From the NCBI RefSeq assembly GCF_900177805.1, contig NZ_FXAX01000001.1:1178001-1242000 (forward strand): a stretch of DNA of 64,000 nucleotides, in the 5' to 3' direction. How positions within the stretch are numbered: position 1 is the stretch's first letter; each line of letters starts with the position of its first letter. Below are positions 18,333 through 29,002 of this stretch, piece after piece. The notes beneath the pieces are model-generated. The model made no database searches. It saw only the letters and a list, made by a program, of their open reading frames with translations, and had not been told where the DNA came from. The stretch is from Fibrobacter sp. UWB13 (GTDB lineage Bacteria; Fibrobacterota; Fibrobacteria; Fibrobacterales; Fibrobacteraceae). A program made the translations under genes and the position numbers.

Positions 18333-18357
18333 AAAGGGCCGCATCGCTGCGGTCCTT
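18333..18357 (-). terminator. Terminator of the sdhCAB operon
   Basis: AAAGGGCCGCA / TGCGGTCCTTT stem with a short loop and flanking A/T tracts, about 100 bp past the sdhB stop on the minus strand. A dispersed repeat lies between the two. Confidence 0.8.
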
Positions 18358-18362
18358 TTTAA

Positions 18363-18448
18363 ATGGCGATCCCGTCCCCATTCGCGGATCATGACTACTA
18401 AGCAGCAAAGCTGCAAGTAGTCAAAGAGAACGGAGTCCGGGATGACAT
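18363..18448. repeat. 86-bp palindromic dispersed repeat, intergenic copy
   Basis: The outer stem is ATCCCG / CGGGAT (18369-18374, 18438-18443). The inner hairpin is GACTACT / AGTAGTC (18393-18399, 18416-18422) with a nested GCAGC / GCTGC. A second copy lies inside the UvrA-like gene at 55777-55862 with compensating base changes in all three stems. Here it forms the 3' untranslated region of sdhB. Confidence 0.85.
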
Positions 18449-18456
18449 GTCAGGGA

Positions 18457-19233
18457 TTAATCCTTTCCGTACACCTTTTCGGCGTAGGTGACTGTTGCGC
18501 CGAGGTATTCGCGGTTCATCTTGGCGATGTAATCGACGGTGATACCCTTCGGGCAGGCAGCCTGGCATTCGTAAAGGTTCGTGCAGTTGCCGAAGCCTTC
18601 CTTGTCCATCTGAGCGACCATGGCCAAAACGCGCTTCTTGGCTTCGACCTTGCCCTGCGGCAAGAAGCTGAGGTGAGAAACCTTAGCAGAGACGAAGAGC
18701 ATAGCAGATGCGTTCTTACAAGCAGCGACGCAAGCACCGCAACCAATGCAAGCGGCAGCGTCGAATGCGCGGTCGGCATCAGCCTTGGGAACCGGAATCG
18801 TGGAAGCTTCAGGAGCAGCACCGGTGTTGACGGAAACAAAGCCGCCAGCCTGGATGATGCGGTCGAAAGCGGTACGGTCGACAGCGCAGTCACGGATAAC
18901 CGGGAATGCAGCAGCGCGCCACGGTTCGATCACGATGGTGTCGCCATCCTTGAACTTGCGCATGTGAAGCTGGCAGGTAGTCGTTGCATGGTCAGGACCG
19001 TGCGGCATACCGTTGATGACGAGAGAGCACATACCACAGATACCTTCGCGGCAGTCGTGGTCGAAAGCGAAGCCTTCCTTGCCCTGCTTCATCTGTTCTT
19101 CGTTCACAATGTCGAGCATTTCCAAGAAGGACATGTCCGGAGAAACATCGTTGATCTTGACAGTTTCGAACTGTCCCTTGGTCTTGGCATCCTTCTGACG
19201 CCAAATCTTCAAAGTCAAATTCAGTCCGCTCAT
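18457..19233 (-). CDS. sdhB: Succinate dehydrogenase / fumarate reductase iron-sulfur subunit
   Basis: The 258-residue subunit carries electrons between flavin and membrane quinone. The 2Fe-2S ligands are in [10 protein letters not shown] plus a later Cys (TTTCQLH). The first ferredoxin-like cluster motif is [11 protein letters not shown] and the last Cys group is CQAACPKG. It overlaps the sdhA stop by one base. In a succinate-excreting fermenter the complex is expected to run mainly as fumarate reductase; sequence alone does not give direction. Confidence 0.96.
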   Translation of the reverse strand: MSGLNLTLKIWRQKDAKTKGQFETVKINDVSPDMSFLEMLDIVNEEQMKQGKEGFAFDHDCREGICGMCSLVINGMPHGPDHATTTCQLHMRKFKDGDTIVIEPWRAAAFPVIRDCAVDRTAFDRIIQAGGFVSVNTGAAPEASTIPVPKADADRAFDAAACIGCGACVAACKNASAMLFVSAKVSHLSFLPQGKVEAKKRVLAMVAQMDKEGFGNCTNLYECQAACPKGITVDYIAKMNREYLGATVTYAEKVYGKD

Positions 19234-21146
19234 TATTTGTAGCTCCTAGTAGCAAGGTGGACGTTATCAAAGGTAAGAGGTTCCTTGGAGAGTTCCGGTG
19301 CGATACCGTCGCCCTTGTATTCCCAAGCACCGACGTAGCAGAAGTTTTCATCATCGCGCTTTGCTTCGCCTTCCGGAGTCTGGCTTTCTTCACGGAAGTG
19401 GCCACCGCAAGATTCCTTACGATGGAGAGCGTCGAGAGTGAGGACTTCGGCGAATTCGAGGAAGTCAGCAACGCGGCCAGCACGTTCGAGGTTCTGGTTG
19501 AAGGAACCTTCGGAGCCGAGCACGTTGACGTTTTCCCAGAATTCCTGACGGAGTGCCGGAATCTTTTCGAGAGCCGTCTTGAGGCCGGCTTCGTTACGAG
19601 CCATGCCAACGTATTCCCACATGATGTTACCGAGTTCACGATGGATATCGTTAACAGTGCGGTGACCCTTGATGGAGAGGAGCTTGTGGATGCGTTCTTC
19701 GGTCTGCTTCTTGCAGTCAGTGAAAGCAGGATCAGATTCGGAAACCTTTTCGAGCTTGGTGCCTGCGAAGTAACCACCGATGGTGAACGGAATCACGAAG
19801 TAACCGTCGGAGAGGCCCTGCATAAGAGCAGATGCACCGAGGCGGTTTGCACCGTGGTCGGAGAAGTTTGCTTCACCGAGAACGAAGCAGCCCGGGATAG
19901 TGGACATCAAATCATAGTCGACCCAGAGACCACCCATGGTGTAGTGGATAGCCGGGAAGATGCGCATCGGGACCTTGTACGGGTCTTCGTCTGTGATCTT
20001 TTCGTACATCTGGAAGAGGTTGCCGTACTTGGCAGAGACGCCTGCAACGCCCATACGCTGGATAGCGTCGGCGAAGTCGAGGTACACAGCCTGCTTGGTG
20101 TTCCCCACGCCGAGGCCTGCGTCGCAAACCTGCTTGGCGTTACGGGATGCCACGTCACGCGGGACGAGGTTACCGAAGCTCGGGTACTTTTCTTCGAGGT
20201 AGTAGTAACGTTCTTCTTCCGGGATCTGGTCCGGAGAACGGGTGTCGCCAGCCTTGCGCGGAACCCAAATACGACCGTCGTTACGGAGGGATTCACTCAT
20301 CAAGGTGAGCTTGGACTGAAGGTCGCCATGGCGCGGAATGCAGGTCGGGTGGATCTGCGTGTAGCACGGGTTTGCAAAGAGAGCGCCGCGCTTGTAAGCA
20401 CGGAATGCAGCCGTGACGTTGGAACCCTGGGCGTTGGTAGAAAGGTAGTAGACGTTACCATAACCACCAGTGCAAAGGCAGACAGCGTCTGCAACGTGGC
20501 TTTCGAGTTCGCCAGTGATGAGGTTACGGACGATGATACCGCGAGCCTTGCCGTCGATCACGACGAGGTCCATCATTTCGCGACGCGGGAACATCTTGAC
20601 CTTACCGGCAGCAACCTGGCGCATGAGAGCCTGGTAAGCACCGAGGAGGAGCTGCTGACCCGTCTGGCCACGAGCGTAGAACGTACGGGAAACCTGCGTA
20701 CCACCGAAAGAGCGGTTGTCCAAAAGGCCACCGTATTCACGACCGAACGGAACGCCCTGAGCGACGCACTGGTCGATAATCAAGTTGGAGTTTTCTGCCA
20801 AGCGGTGCACGTTAGCTTCGCGAGCACGGAAGTCACCACCCTTAACGGTATCGTAGAACAAACGATAAACGGAGTCGCCATCGTTTTTGTAGTTCTTTGC
20901 TGCGTTGATACCGCCCTGGGCTGCAATGGAGTGTGCACGGCGCGGGCTATCCTGAATGCAGAAAGACTTTACGTTGTAACCAAGTTCACCGAGGGATGCG
21001 GCAGCAGAAGCACCTGCAAGGCCAGTACCCACGACGATCACTGTGAACTTACGCTTGTTAGCCGGGTTCACGAGCTTGAGTTCGAACTTGTGCTTGGTCC
21101 ACTTTTCTTCGATGGAACCACCGGGGATTTTAGAATCAAGAATCAT
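19233..21146 (-). CDS. sdhA: Succinate dehydrogenase / fumarate reductase flavoprotein subunit
   Basis: The 637-residue subunit oxidises succinate or reduces fumarate on covalently bound FAD. Visible are the dinucleotide-binding [18 protein letters not shown] (about residues 41-58), the FAD-attachment region [15 protein letters not shown], the active-site segment [14 protein letters not shown], and [12 protein letters not shown]. Length and N-terminal extension fit the Bacteroidetes/Chlorobi-type enzyme that pairs with a single cytochrome b subunit. It is the middle gene of sdhC-sdhA-sdhB. Confidence 0.97.
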   Translation of the reverse strand: MILDSKIPGGSIEEKWTKHKFELKLVNPANKRKFTVIVVGTGLAGASAAASLGELGYNVKSFCIQDSPRRAHSIAAQGGINAAKNYKNDGDSVYRLFYDTVKGGDFRAREANVHRLAENSNLIIDQCVAQGVPFGREYGGLLDNRSFGGTQVSRTFYARGQTGQQLLLGAYQALMRQVAAGKVKMFPRREMMDLVVIDGKARGIIVRNLITGELESHVADAVCLCTGGYGNVYYLSTNAQGSNVTAAFRAYKRGALFANPCYTQIHPTCIPRHGDLQSKLTLMSESLRNDGRIWVPRKAGDTRSPDQIPEEERYYYLEEKYPSFGNLVPRDVASRNAKQVCDAGLGVGNTKQAVYLDFADAIQRMGVAGVSAKYGNLFQMYEKITDEDPYKVPMRIFPAIHYTMGGLWVDYDLMSTIPGCFVLGEANFSDHGANRLGASALMQGLSDGYFVIPFTIGGYFAGTKLEKVSESDPAFTDCKKQTEERIHKLLSIKGHRTVNDIHRELGNIMWEYVGMARNEAGLKTALEKIPALRQEFWENVNVLGSEGSFNQNLERAGRVADFLEFAEVLTLDALHRKESCGGHFREESQTPEGEAKRDDENFCYVGAWEYKGDGIAPELSKEPLTFDNVHLATRSYK

Positions 21147-21157
21147 TAGTGGGCTCC

Positions 21158-22003
21158 TTACTTTTCAATATTGAAAGAAACTTGTACTTCGCCAACAGAC
21201 GGGATGACGAAAGCAGCCTTGTCGGCCTTGGCCTTCTGCTGTTCGTACTGCTGCTGGAGGCTACGGGACTTTTCGATAAGAGCCTGGGTTTCAGGCTGGT
21301 TAGCGAGGTAGTAAGAGGCAACAGCGGTGATGCCGAAGCCAAGAGCAACGACGACGCTATAAACGATACCGGCGATGTCGATAATCGGGGTCCACTTCTG
21401 GTGAGCGATACCCATCGTCTGGAACGCAGACGAAATAGCGTGGAAGAGGTGCATACCGATCACGAACATGCTAACAACATAGAAAGCAGCCCAGCCCGGA
21501 TTTGCAAACATCTGGATCGTGGTGAGCCACATGTCGCGGATGATTTCGCCCTTGTCGTTCACATAGAGATAGTGCTCACCGAACTTGAGCATCATGAGGT
21601 GCTGGATGAGGAAGCCGAGAATGAAGAGACCAGACCAGATCATGGTGAAAGTTGCGAAAGTCTTCTTGCCCTTGCGTGCATTGACTTCGTATTCAATTCC
21701 GCCACGAGCCTTCTTGTTCTCAATCTTCAACTTGATAGCAAGGAAGATGTGAATGGCAAAAGCAGCCACGAGTACCAGTTCGACGAGGTAAATCATCTTC
21801 ACCGGGAAGTGGAGCGGGTTGAATCCGGTCAGGAATTCGGTATAAGCGTTGTAGGACGCCTGTGCCGCAGCCTGGTCGAAGTTCAAGAGCTGGAAGTTAC
21901 CACACATGTGGCCAAAGATGAACAGAGCCAAGAAGGCGCCAGTGCATCCCATGATCTGCTTCTTACCAATGGACGAGGTAAGATACTTGATGATCCATTG
22001 CAT
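21158..22003 (-). CDS. sdhC: Succinate dehydrogenase / fumarate reductase cytochrome b subunit
   Basis: The 281-residue membrane anchor has about five transmembrane helices and histidines in membrane segments suited to bind two b hemes ([39 protein letters not shown]). This is the single-subunit cytochrome b558-type anchor. A C-terminal tail of about 45 residues ([15 protein letters not shown]) is hydrophilic and possibly coiled-coil, longer than usual. The start has AAGGAGT upstream. It follows ndk by 40 bp. Confidence 0.94.
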   Translation of the reverse strand: MQWIIKYLTSSIGKKQIMGCTGAFLALFIFGHMCGNFQLLNFDQAAAQASYNAYTEFLTGFNPLHFPVKMIYLVELVLVAAFAIHIFLAIKLKIENKKARGGIEYEVNARKGKKTFATFTMIWSGLFILGFLIQHLMMLKFGEHYLYVNDKGEIIRDMWLTTIQMFANPGWAAFYVVSMFVIGMHLFHAISSAFQTMGIAHQKWTPIIDIAGIVYSVVVALGFGITAVASYYLANQPETQALIEKSRSLQQQYEQQKAKADKAAFVIPSVGEVQVSFNIEK

Positions 22004-22043
22004 TTGAGTCTACTCCTTAGAAGGATTGTTTTATTGTTAAAAA

Positions 22044-22496
22044 TTAGAGGACGCAGCAGGCCTTGAGAGAAGGCATTTCGTAAGCGTAGCGTTCTTCCTT
22101 CTTGAACCAGAAGTCGAGTTCGCGTTCTGCAGAAGCCGGACTATCGGAGCTGTGAACGACGTTTTCGGTCATGGAAGGAGCAAAATCGTAGCGGAGGGTA
22201 CCCGGTTCCGCCTTAGCCGGATTGGTAGCACCGTTAATGGCGCGGACCTTTGCAATTGCGTTTTCGCCACCGAGAGCAAGCATCACGGACGGCCCCTTGG
22301 TCATGTAGGCTTCGAGTTCCGGGAAGAACGGCTTTTCGACGTGTTCAGCGTAGAAACCGCGAGCATCTTCGGAGGTCATCTGGTGCATCTTGACGGCGCA
22401 GACAGAGAGACCGGCAGCGATGTAACGATCGATAATACGACCAACCAAGCCAGACTTGACTGCGTTCGGCTTGATCATTGCAAATGTCATTTCCAT
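22044..22496 (-). CDS. ndk: Nucleoside diphosphate kinase
   Basis: Ndk equilibrates NTP and NDP pools by a phospho-histidine relay. The 150 residues contain the N-terminal TFAMIKPNAV motif and the catalytic histidine in NVVHSSDSPASAERE (the usual N-x-x-H-G/S-S-D motif). The C-terminus is slightly longer than the 140-residue norm and ends with two cysteines. A TATATTTC box and AAAGGT site precede it, so it is probably the first gene of an ndk-sdhCAB transcript. Confidence 0.96.
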   Translation of the reverse strand: MEMTFAMIKPNAVKSGLVGRIIDRYIAAGLSVCAVKMHQMTSEDARGFYAEHVEKPFFPELEAYMTKGPSVMLALGGENAIAKVRAINGATNPAKAEPGTLRYDFAPSMTENVVHSSDSPASAERELDFWFKKEERYAYEMPSLKACCVL

Positions 22497-22540
22497 AGTA
22501 GTACCTTTTAGTTAAAGATGTGAGAAATATAGGTTTTTTG

Positions 22541-22639
22541 ATGGTCTTTGGTCATTAGTTATTAGTCGTAAGACTTAAGAATCGCGGCTACGCCGCCAAA
22601 CTAGAAACTAACGACCATTGACTATAAAACTAGAGACTA
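22541..22639. repeat. Heptad tandem-repeat element with inverted arms
   Basis: The right arm, read on the minus strand, begins at the stop codon TAG (22637-22639) of the PpiC lipoprotein and continues TAGTCTC, TAGTTTTA, TAGTCAA, TGGTCGT, TAGTTTC. The left arm (22542-22575) has TGGTCTT, TGGTCAT, TAGTTAT, TAGTCGT. The core has a GCGGC-TAC-GCCGC hairpin. Confidence 0.8.
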
Positions 22640-24718
22640 TTCCTCGGCTTCGATTTTTTTCATCAAATCATCGGCAAGTTTGCCGTTGCTCTTGATGTTC
22701 TGGACAAGCCAATCGACAGATTCATTGAGTTCGCTCTTCGGGTAGAGCTTCTTGAATTCGTCAAAGACCTTAAGGGCTTCGTCGTTCAAGTGCAGATTTT
22801 CCGTCAGGATGAAGCCGCGGCTGAACATCGCCTTTTCAGCATCCGGAGAGTCCGGCCATGTACGGTAGAAAGCCTTGTATTCTCTCTGGGCTTCATTGAA
22901 ATTTTCCCTATCGCTAAAGATATGAGCCAGTTCAAACGTAGCCTTCTTGGCCACAGAATCAATGTCCACATAGCGGTCACGGATTCCATCCCAGGCGAGG
23001 TAAGCCTTTTCAACATTCTTTGCCTGCGTGTAAAGGGAATCGGCAGCTCTCATGGCCTGTTCTGGAGAAGCTTCCTGCGGCATGAGTGTAATGTTGTCTG
23101 CAAAAAGATCCACCTTTGCAGTACCCCAGGAAGACACGACTTCCCTGTCCCAACGACCAGAACGGAGCTTCAGGAAAGCAGATTCAAACACGTTCTGTTT
23201 AGCCTGTTCGTACGTTTTCGGCAAGTAGTCTTCTTCGGCGTAGTAGTACGTCCTCTTCATGAGGTTTTCGGGGATAGTAAACCAGTCGCTCAGTTCCGCA
23301 CGGGACTGTTCATAAGAAAGGGTCGGCTGTGCAGGGTTGCCCATGCGGTCATACAAAGCCTTGAGGGAATCTTCGGGAACCGAGACCTGGCTCAACACTT
23401 TGTTTCTATAAAGCTTGATAACGTAATCCACATCGCTCTGGCGCTGCAAGGCTCTATATTCCCAGGAGTGGTCCAAGCCGATTTCGCGAGCTTCTGTAGC
23501 AAAGGCAAGCTGGAGAGCAAGAGAACTTACCACCTGGTCGTGCGATCTGCGGGAACGGATCATCATCGGATTGTCTTCGTATGCCGCAAGAACGTCCTTT
23601 TCGCGGATAACCGGTTCACCGTTTTTCGTCACGAGAACGTATGAGGAATCCAGTTCATAATTAGCAGACGTTGCCAGCTCGCGTTCAACAGTCTTGCGGA
23701 CTCGGTCAAACGGTTTCTGTTCCGAAGCAACAGCCGAAACACGATAGAATACATGGAAGCGCCCTGTCGATTCAGACTTGAGAATCGAAGAAACGGCTCC
23801 ATCAGCCAATGTATCGAGTTCAATAAACATATTCGAGACAAAACCGATGCCGTACGGAAGCGGATGTCCCAGAATAACCTTGCCGACATAGCCCTTGGCT
23901 TTCTTGGTTTCCTTGTTCTCACTGAACTTGGAAGCAATCTTCATGAAGCCCTTAAGATCCACCTTCTTGCCCTTGAAACGCTTGGCAAGAGCTGAAGAAT
24001 CGGCGGCTTCCACATGATAGACGACAAAGCCGTTCGGGGTCGTGTACTTATTCTTGTGTTTTTCATAATAAACTTCGGCCGAAGGCAGCTGGATTTCGGT
24101 TTCCTGGATGTTGTACTTTTTCAGGAGTGCAGGACCCGTTTCACGAACAATCCTTTGGCGATGGTCCGAGACGAAACTTTCCTTGATATCGTCCGTAATC
24201 TTGACTTCGGCTGTAGAATCAGCCAAGTTCCTATGCTGGTACGCATAAGCCCTTAAAGAATCCTGGTTCGCCTCGATATACTTGGCATCGGCAACCTTGT
24301 CGCGGAGATTCATGTAAGCCAGGGAATCCGGGAACTGGTCGCGGTGCTTGTCGTAGTAGAAAGCGAGTTCATCGTCGCTGTACATCAGGCGGTCCATCGA
24401 ATAGAGGCGCTGATAGATAAACGTGAGGAGGTAATTTTCCAAGGAAACATTGTGAGCTGCAAGCTGATCCTTGAATTCAGGATACTTCTGGAGAGCAACC
24501 GTATAAAGGGCCTTGCGGCTAAACAACGAGCCCGACGCTTTTCTCATCTGTTCCGTATTGGGGACAATATTGCCTACGCGCATCATGAAGGCGTAGTCTT
24601 CCTTGTATATGGGTTCACCATTCACCCTAGCTACGAGAGTATCCTTTTCTCCGATGGAATTGCACCCTGTAAAAACAAGAGTACAGAAAGACAAAAACGC
24701 AAGCAAACCCTTTTTCAT
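22637..24718 (-). CDS. PpiC-type peptidyl-prolyl isomerase lipoprotein with C-terminal TPR-like repeats
   Basis: The 693-residue product has a lipobox TGC (Cys19), a SurA/PpiD-like N-terminal chaperone helix set (LVARVNGEPIYKEDYAFMM), a parvulin-like region (about 230-345; PNGFVVYHVE, FMKIASKFSENKETKKAKGYVG), further helical segments, and BamD-like TPR helices near the C-terminus (AQREYKAFYRTWPDSPDAEKAMF). It probably assists outer-membrane protein folding as a lipid-anchored chaperone. I start at ATG 24718, which has GAGGA upstream; the frame continues to 24754 without support. It is divergent from tamB-tamA, which fits an envelope-biogenesis role. Confidence 0.85.
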   Translation of the reverse strand: MKKGLLAFLSFCTLVFTGCNSIGEKDTLVARVNGEPIYKEDYAFMMRVGNIVPNTEQMRKASGSLFSRKALYTVALQKYPEFKDQLAAHNVSLENYLLTFIYQRLYSMDRLMYSDDELAFYYDKHRDQFPDSLAYMNLRDKVADAKYIEANQDSLRAYAYQHRNLADSTAEVKITDDIKESFVSDHRQRIVRETGPALLKKYNIQETEIQLPSAEVYYEKHKNKYTTPNGFVVYHVEAADSSALAKRFKGKKVDLKGFMKIASKFSENKETKKAKGYVGKVILGHPLPYGIGFVSNMFIELDTLADGAVSSILKSESTGRFHVFYRVSAVASEQKPFDRVRKTVERELATSANYELDSSYVLVTKNGEPVIREKDVLAAYEDNPMMIRSRRSHDQVVSSLALQLAFATEAREIGLDHSWEYRALQRQSDVDYVIKLYRNKVLSQVSVPEDSLKALYDRMGNPAQPTLSYEQSRAELSDWFTIPENLMKRTYYYAEEDYLPKTYEQAKQNVFESAFLKLRSGRWDREVVSSWGTAKVDLFADNITLMPQEASPEQAMRAADSLYTQAKNVEKAYLAWDGIRDRYVDIDSVAKKATFELAHIFSDRENFNEAQREYKAFYRTWPDSPDAEKAMFSRGFILTENLHLNDEALKVFDEFKKLYPKSELNESVDWLVQNIKSNGKLADDLMKKIEAEE

Positions 24719-24759
24719 AAAGTCCTCATGAATATGTACGCGTGAATATAACAATTTTT

Positions 24760-24927
24760 ATAGTTAATAGTTACTGGTTATTGGTCATTAGTTATTAGAA
24801 TTTAGTCAATAGTCATTAGTCAATAGTTAATAGTTTTTTATGGCAAGAATTCCTAACTCATGATTTAGAAATTCATGAACCAACATCTAATGAACATAGA
24901 CTAACGACTAGCAATAAATTACTTTAT
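24760..24927. repeat. Longest heptad tandem-repeat element
   Basis: The left arm (about 24761-24838) has ten or more 7-bp units such as ATAGTTA, CTGGTTA, TTGGTCA, TTAGTTA, TTAGTCA, ATAGTCA. The right arm (about 24880-24927) has inverse units such as GAACATA, GACTAAC, GACTAGC. It fills the 24719-25027 promoter gap between divergent genes. Confidence 0.8.
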
Positions 24928-25013
24928 TCTAAATAAATAATAATTTACACATCCTATATACTTTCAAGCGTAAGTTCCACGTAAGCATTCATTTTACAAA
25001 TACCAACATTATC

Positions 25014-25027
25014 TATATTAGGGGCAC
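25014..25027 (+). promoter_or_regulatory. TATATTAG box and AGGGG site before tamB
   Basis: A TATATTAG box (25014-25021) overlaps an AGGGG Shine-Dalgarno-like sequence immediately before a TTG start. No ATG alternative would keep the N-terminal membrane helix. Confidence 0.4.
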
Positions 25028-28000
25028 TTGAAGAGTATTCTATCAATATTCCTTATAAAAGCCGCAATTACGACGGCTATTGTGGGCGCCATCGCCGTAG
25101 GCGTCTGGTATGTCCATTTTGCCATTGAAGAGCTCCTCTCGACCCCGCACACGTTTGGTGACGTAACAATAACCCCTTACGGGCACCATCAAAACAACCT
25201 CCTCGACCACTATTACGATTCTATCCTCGTTGAAAAGGGAGCTTCGACCTACATGGTCCGTGGTCCCCACCTGGACATCACAATTCTAGGAGAGGATAAA
25301 GGGGTTGCCCTGGATGTTAAAGAGGTTTCCATAAACCAGGTCCCGGACACAACCAAAAGCCAACCGACGGCAAAAGACACGACAAAGCTTGAAGCATTTG
25401 CGATTCCCGACAACTGGCGTACGCCGCTCCCTGTAAAAATCAGTGTCGGAAAGCTAGACTTTGCCATGGGTGACATGGGCTGGAAGGCGCAGAATATCCT
25501 CGCCAAGAGTAAAGGTCAAAGAAGTTTACTGCTGAACGCAGACAGCATCCAAGGCAGCTACATCGCTGAGCCCGCCAACGTGCGGCTCGACTTGGACTTC
25601 GAACAGAAAAACGTCATCGCAAACGTCAATGTTTCGACACCGAACAACAGCGTGACGATAAACGCGACAGCCCCCAAAAGCGACGTGACCCAGTTGAAAG
25701 TCGCCACAAACGTGAACGTCAAAGATCCTCTTAGCTGGGTCCCGATGAAACTTCCGAAGGCGGTTCCAGGAATAAGCAACCTGAGTCTAAGCGGAAATGT
25801 TTCGACATCGCTTACCAAAAAAACGTTCCAGTACAATTTTACGCTCAAGACGCACATCGGAGAAGTTTGGCCGTTCTTGCCGCTTGATGCCACCATTAAG
25901 GTCAACGGAAGCCCGAAACACACCAACATCGAGTCCGTATTCCGCAATAACGAAGGCGGACACATCAATCTCGACGGTGTGATCAACGACAAGCTGGACT
26001 TTGACTTTTCCGGTGAAATTGCATACATGAGCGCCATGTACGGGCCGCAGATGATGCCGATGGACATGGACATCCAGTCGATTACAAAAACAGGTGACGA
26101 CATCGAAGCCTCCATTGAAACCCGCGAAGGCTCCGTCATCAGAACGCGAATCAAGACCAAGGACAGTCTCAAGGTATTCTTCGCTGCTAACCTCGCCGCA
26201 ACAGAACCTTGGGCGCTGGACTGGGTTAAGGGGAATGTCGAACTCGGACGTAATCCCAAGCTCATCGGGTCGTTCCAGAACAACAAATTGCGCGCTTACC
26301 TGAAGGCAGACTCCATCGTCAACGCTTACCACCTGAAGGCAGACTCCCTCCGCCTGCACTTGGTCCTCGACCTCAACCGCAATTACATCGAGTTCCCGAA
26401 AGTGACCGTATTCACGCCAAACGAGGAATTTGCCATTACAGGCGATGTCGATTTCCACGAGCCGACGCTCCACACTTCTTGGAAACTCACGCAAAAGAAC
26501 GGAGGTACAGCCGAAACGGTTGTCCACCTTGGCGATTCACTCCTCGTCTGGGCTCGGGTAGACCATGCAGAAATATCGACACTCCCCCTCTCGGACATTG
26601 AACTGAACGACAAGCTCAAGGGCACAGTCACTGGCACCATTGACTACAATCTCGATTCCCGTGTCGGCGAAGCTGAGCTCGATATAGACGGCAATGTGGA
26701 ACCGTTTATCGTGCACGGACACACTAAGATTAGAGAAATTGGCGATACCGTAATTGTCGATACAGCGGTTTTCACGCACAACAGCAACAAGGTTGCCATG
26801 AAGGCTTCGTTCGTATTGCCTAACGATTCGAACCCGGACTTCAAGCCTACCGCTGTGCTCCCCATCCAAGTTTTGCATTCCTGGGCTTCAGCAGAAGACT
26901 TCAACTTGCCGATTCTTTTGGAACCGCTTGGCGACACGACGCTTTCTTCCGGTAGCTTCAACGGTGAGATTTCGTTTAATGAAGAATCAGGCATGCTCGG
27001 CAATATCGAATTCAAGGACTTGAAGTTTACCAACATTCCTCCAGAACTCTTGAACCTCAAGCAACTGAACGTTTCGGCAAAGAAAAACAAGATTGAATTG
27101 CTTACCAACTTCGACATCATGAATGGCGTCTGGACAGGTGTTACAAATATTGTTGTAGACAACATTTTCGATGACAATAGGCTTGTCAGCCTGACCTACA
27201 CAAGCCCGAACGGAGGCTTCATTAATGGTAAAGGCTCCATCAATAACGACCTCGACTTCTTAGGTGTAATCAATCTCGGTGGCATATGGCTTATCCCAGA
27301 AACCCGTGCCGAAATTGACAAGACCGATATGAGAATCAACATTCAGGCGAAACTCCGTGAAGGCTTACCGGGAATCGCAGCAACGCTCTGGTCAGATTCT
27401 ACCATTGTCCGTTACGGGACACTCCCGATGGACTTCCCGCTCCGCGTGAGAGGCGACCTCAAAGACGGCGTGCTCGCCATCAACGAAATTTCGACGCAGA
27501 ACGATCGCGGCGACTTGATTCTCGCTACCTTGCTTTACGATTTGAGAACCATGAGGCTCGAAGCGCTTGATATCAGCACCGACAGTTACACGCTCGAAAC
27601 GGACAACCACACAGTCATCTTGAAAAATGTCACTAGCCACTTGGAAGATTCCGAAGAACAGATGTCCCTCGTCGCGAACTTCCCTCTGATTCTATACAAA
27701 TTTAATGATGAAACATTCGGTACAGCAAACCTGAAAGGCAAAAGCGATCTTACGCTCAACATTCCGCATACGCAAGACAGACAGATTAAGAACAAGAGCA
27801 TCAACGGCAACTTCATTATCGATAAGCTCGTCTATAGAAAGGATTTGGATATCGAGATTACGCCAAGTTCTCTCGACAAGGTGCTAACGCTCTTCAATAA
27901 CGCTATTGCCAACCTCCGCAATAAAGAAAAGACCGAAGCCAAGATTTCTGTATCGAGCCCCATCGACTTGTCGTTCCACATCAGCGATTCCCAGAGCGAC

Positions 28001-29002
28001 TCCGTCGAAATCATCTCGCCGTTTGCCTCTTTCCCGCTCACGCTTGATATTTGGGTGCTCGGCACGACGACAAGACCTCTCTTACGCGGCGACGTGACCA
28101 ACGCGGATAACGGTTTCATCGGCGTTAAGGACATTTACGAATTCGAACTCAGCAGCTTCAATCTCTCGTGGAACGATGTTCCTTGGCAGCAAGGCATTAT
28201 CGACGTTTCTAGTTCGCAGGAACTCCCCTACTGCACTGAACAAGAGGACAAGGACAAAGAAACCTGCCCGATTAACTTTGATATTCAAGGAACCATTACC
28301 AACCCGCAACCGATGCCGAGTTCCAACTGCGGAACAGAATCGACCGCTGCAGATACGTACCGCAACATATTCCTTGGATGCGTCGCTACAGAGGATGGCG
28401 TTTCTGCAGACTGGAACAAGCTTGCCGGCAAGGCAATCGGTAAAGTCATTTCTTCTACAGCAAACAAGACCTTGGGCGGTGACTACATTGGCGATATCGA
28501 CATGAAGGTGATGCTCTTCGACAACTCTGCCAACGACAAGGACTCTTCGTACGTCAAGGTTCCGATTTCTTTGGATCGCTGGGTCAAGAACTTGAGCCTC
28601 ATTTTCGGTTACACGCAAGACCAGAGTATAGACCCGGTTTACGAACAGGCATTGCAATTTGGCGCTACCTACACGCTCCCAGTATTCCAGGACAAGGAAT
28701 ACTCGCACAAGAACCATTTCTCGCCAACGTTATCCTTGAACGGTCTTTTGATTTCGAAGCAATACACATCGAACTCTGGTACAGAAAGTAACAACGAAAG
28801 TCGTGTCGAAAAGAACATCGGCATCAACTACACATACAAGTTCTGGAACCCCTGTATTTTAGGTATCGGGCACTGCGAAACGGTCCGCCCGCCAAGAGCG
28901 ATGCGCCAGCCGAACGATACGGACGTTTTCGATTCCACTACTTTTAAAAAGTTTGGTAACAAAAAGCCTAGCGATACGAAGTCCACGGAGAAAGCAAAAT
29001 GA
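25028..29002 (+). CDS. tamB: TamB-like (DUF490) inner-membrane/periplasmic protein
   Basis: This 1324-residue AsmA/TamB-family protein has one N-terminal membrane helix (about 5-30), a very long beta-rich region expected to form a hydrophobic-groove beta-taco, and the conserved C-terminal DUF490 domain (about 1100-1260; INFDIQGTITNPQPMP, then IGDIDMKVMLFD). TamB proteins bridge inner and outer membranes and are implicated in phospholipid transport and outer-membrane assembly. The start is TTG with AGGGG upstream. It overlaps the following Omp85 gene by four bases (ATGA), so the pair is translationally coupled. This is the classical TamB-TamA partnership, in the order tamB first. Confidence 0.88.
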   Translation: MKSILSIFLIKAAITTAIVGAIAVGVWYVHFAIEELLSTPHTFGDVTITPYGHHQNNLLDHYYDSILVEKGASTYMVRGPHLDITILGEDKGVALDVKEVSINQVPDTTKSQPTAKDTTKLEAFAIPDNWRTPLPVKISVGKLDFAMGDMGWKAQNILAKSKGQRSLLLNADSIQGSYIAEPANVRLDLDFEQKNVIANVNVSTPNNSVTINATAPKSDVTQLKVATNVNVKDPLSWVPMKLPKAVPGISNLSLSGNVSTSLTKKTFQYNFTLKTHIGEVWPFLPLDATIKVNGSPKHTNIESVFRNNEGGHINLDGVINDKLDFDFSGEIAYMSAMYGPQMMPMDMDIQSITKTGDDIEASIETREGSVIRTRIKTKDSLKVFFAANLAATEPWALDWVKGNVELGRNPKLIGSFQNNKLRAYLKADSIVNAYHLKADSLRLHLVLDLNRNYIEFPKVTVFTPNEEFAITGDVDFHEPTLHTSWKLTQKNGGTAETVVHLGDSLLVWARVDHAEISTLPLSDIELNDKLKGTVTGTIDYNLDSRVGEAELDIDGNVEPFIVHGHTKIREIGDTVIVDTAVFTHNSNKVAMKASFVLPNDSNPDFKPTAVLPIQVLHSWASAEDFNLPILLEPLGDTTLSSGSFNGEISFNEESGMLGNIEFKDLKFTNIPPELLNLKQLNVSAKKNKIELLTNFDIMNGVWTGVTNIVVDNIFDDNRLVSLTYTSPNGGFINGKGSINNDLDFLGVINLGGIWLIPETRAEIDKTDMRINIQAKLREGLPGIAATLWSDSTIVRYGTLPMDFPLRVRGDLKDGVLAINEISTQNDRGDLILATLLYDLRTMRLEALDISTDSYTLETDNHTVILKNVTSHLEDSEEQMSLVANFPLILYKFNDETFGTANLKGKSDLTLNIPHTQDRQIKNKSINGNFIIDKLVYRKDLDIEITPSSLDKVLTLFNNAIANLRNKEKTEAKISVSSPIDLSFHISDSQSDSVEIISPFASFPLTLDIWVLGTTTRPLLRGDVTNADNGFIGVKDIYEFELSSFNLSWNDVPWQQGIIDVSSSQELPYCTEQEDKDKETCPINFDIQGTITNPQPMPSSNCGTESTAADTYRNIFLGCVATEDGVSADWNKLAGKAIGKVISSTANKTLGGDYIGDIDMKVMLFDNSANDKDSSYVKVPISLDRWVKNLSLIFGYTQDQSIDPVYEQALQFGATYTLPVFQDKEYSHKNHFSPTLSLNGLLISKQYTSNSGTESNNESRVEKNIGINYTYKFWNPCILGIGHCETVRPPRAMRQPNDTDVFDSTTFKKFGNKKPSDTKSTEKAK

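Noticed and set aside
19257-21149. Antisense open frame of 630 codons opposite sdhA
   Set aside because: sdhA is unmistakable on the minus strand; the shadow has no recognisable motif.
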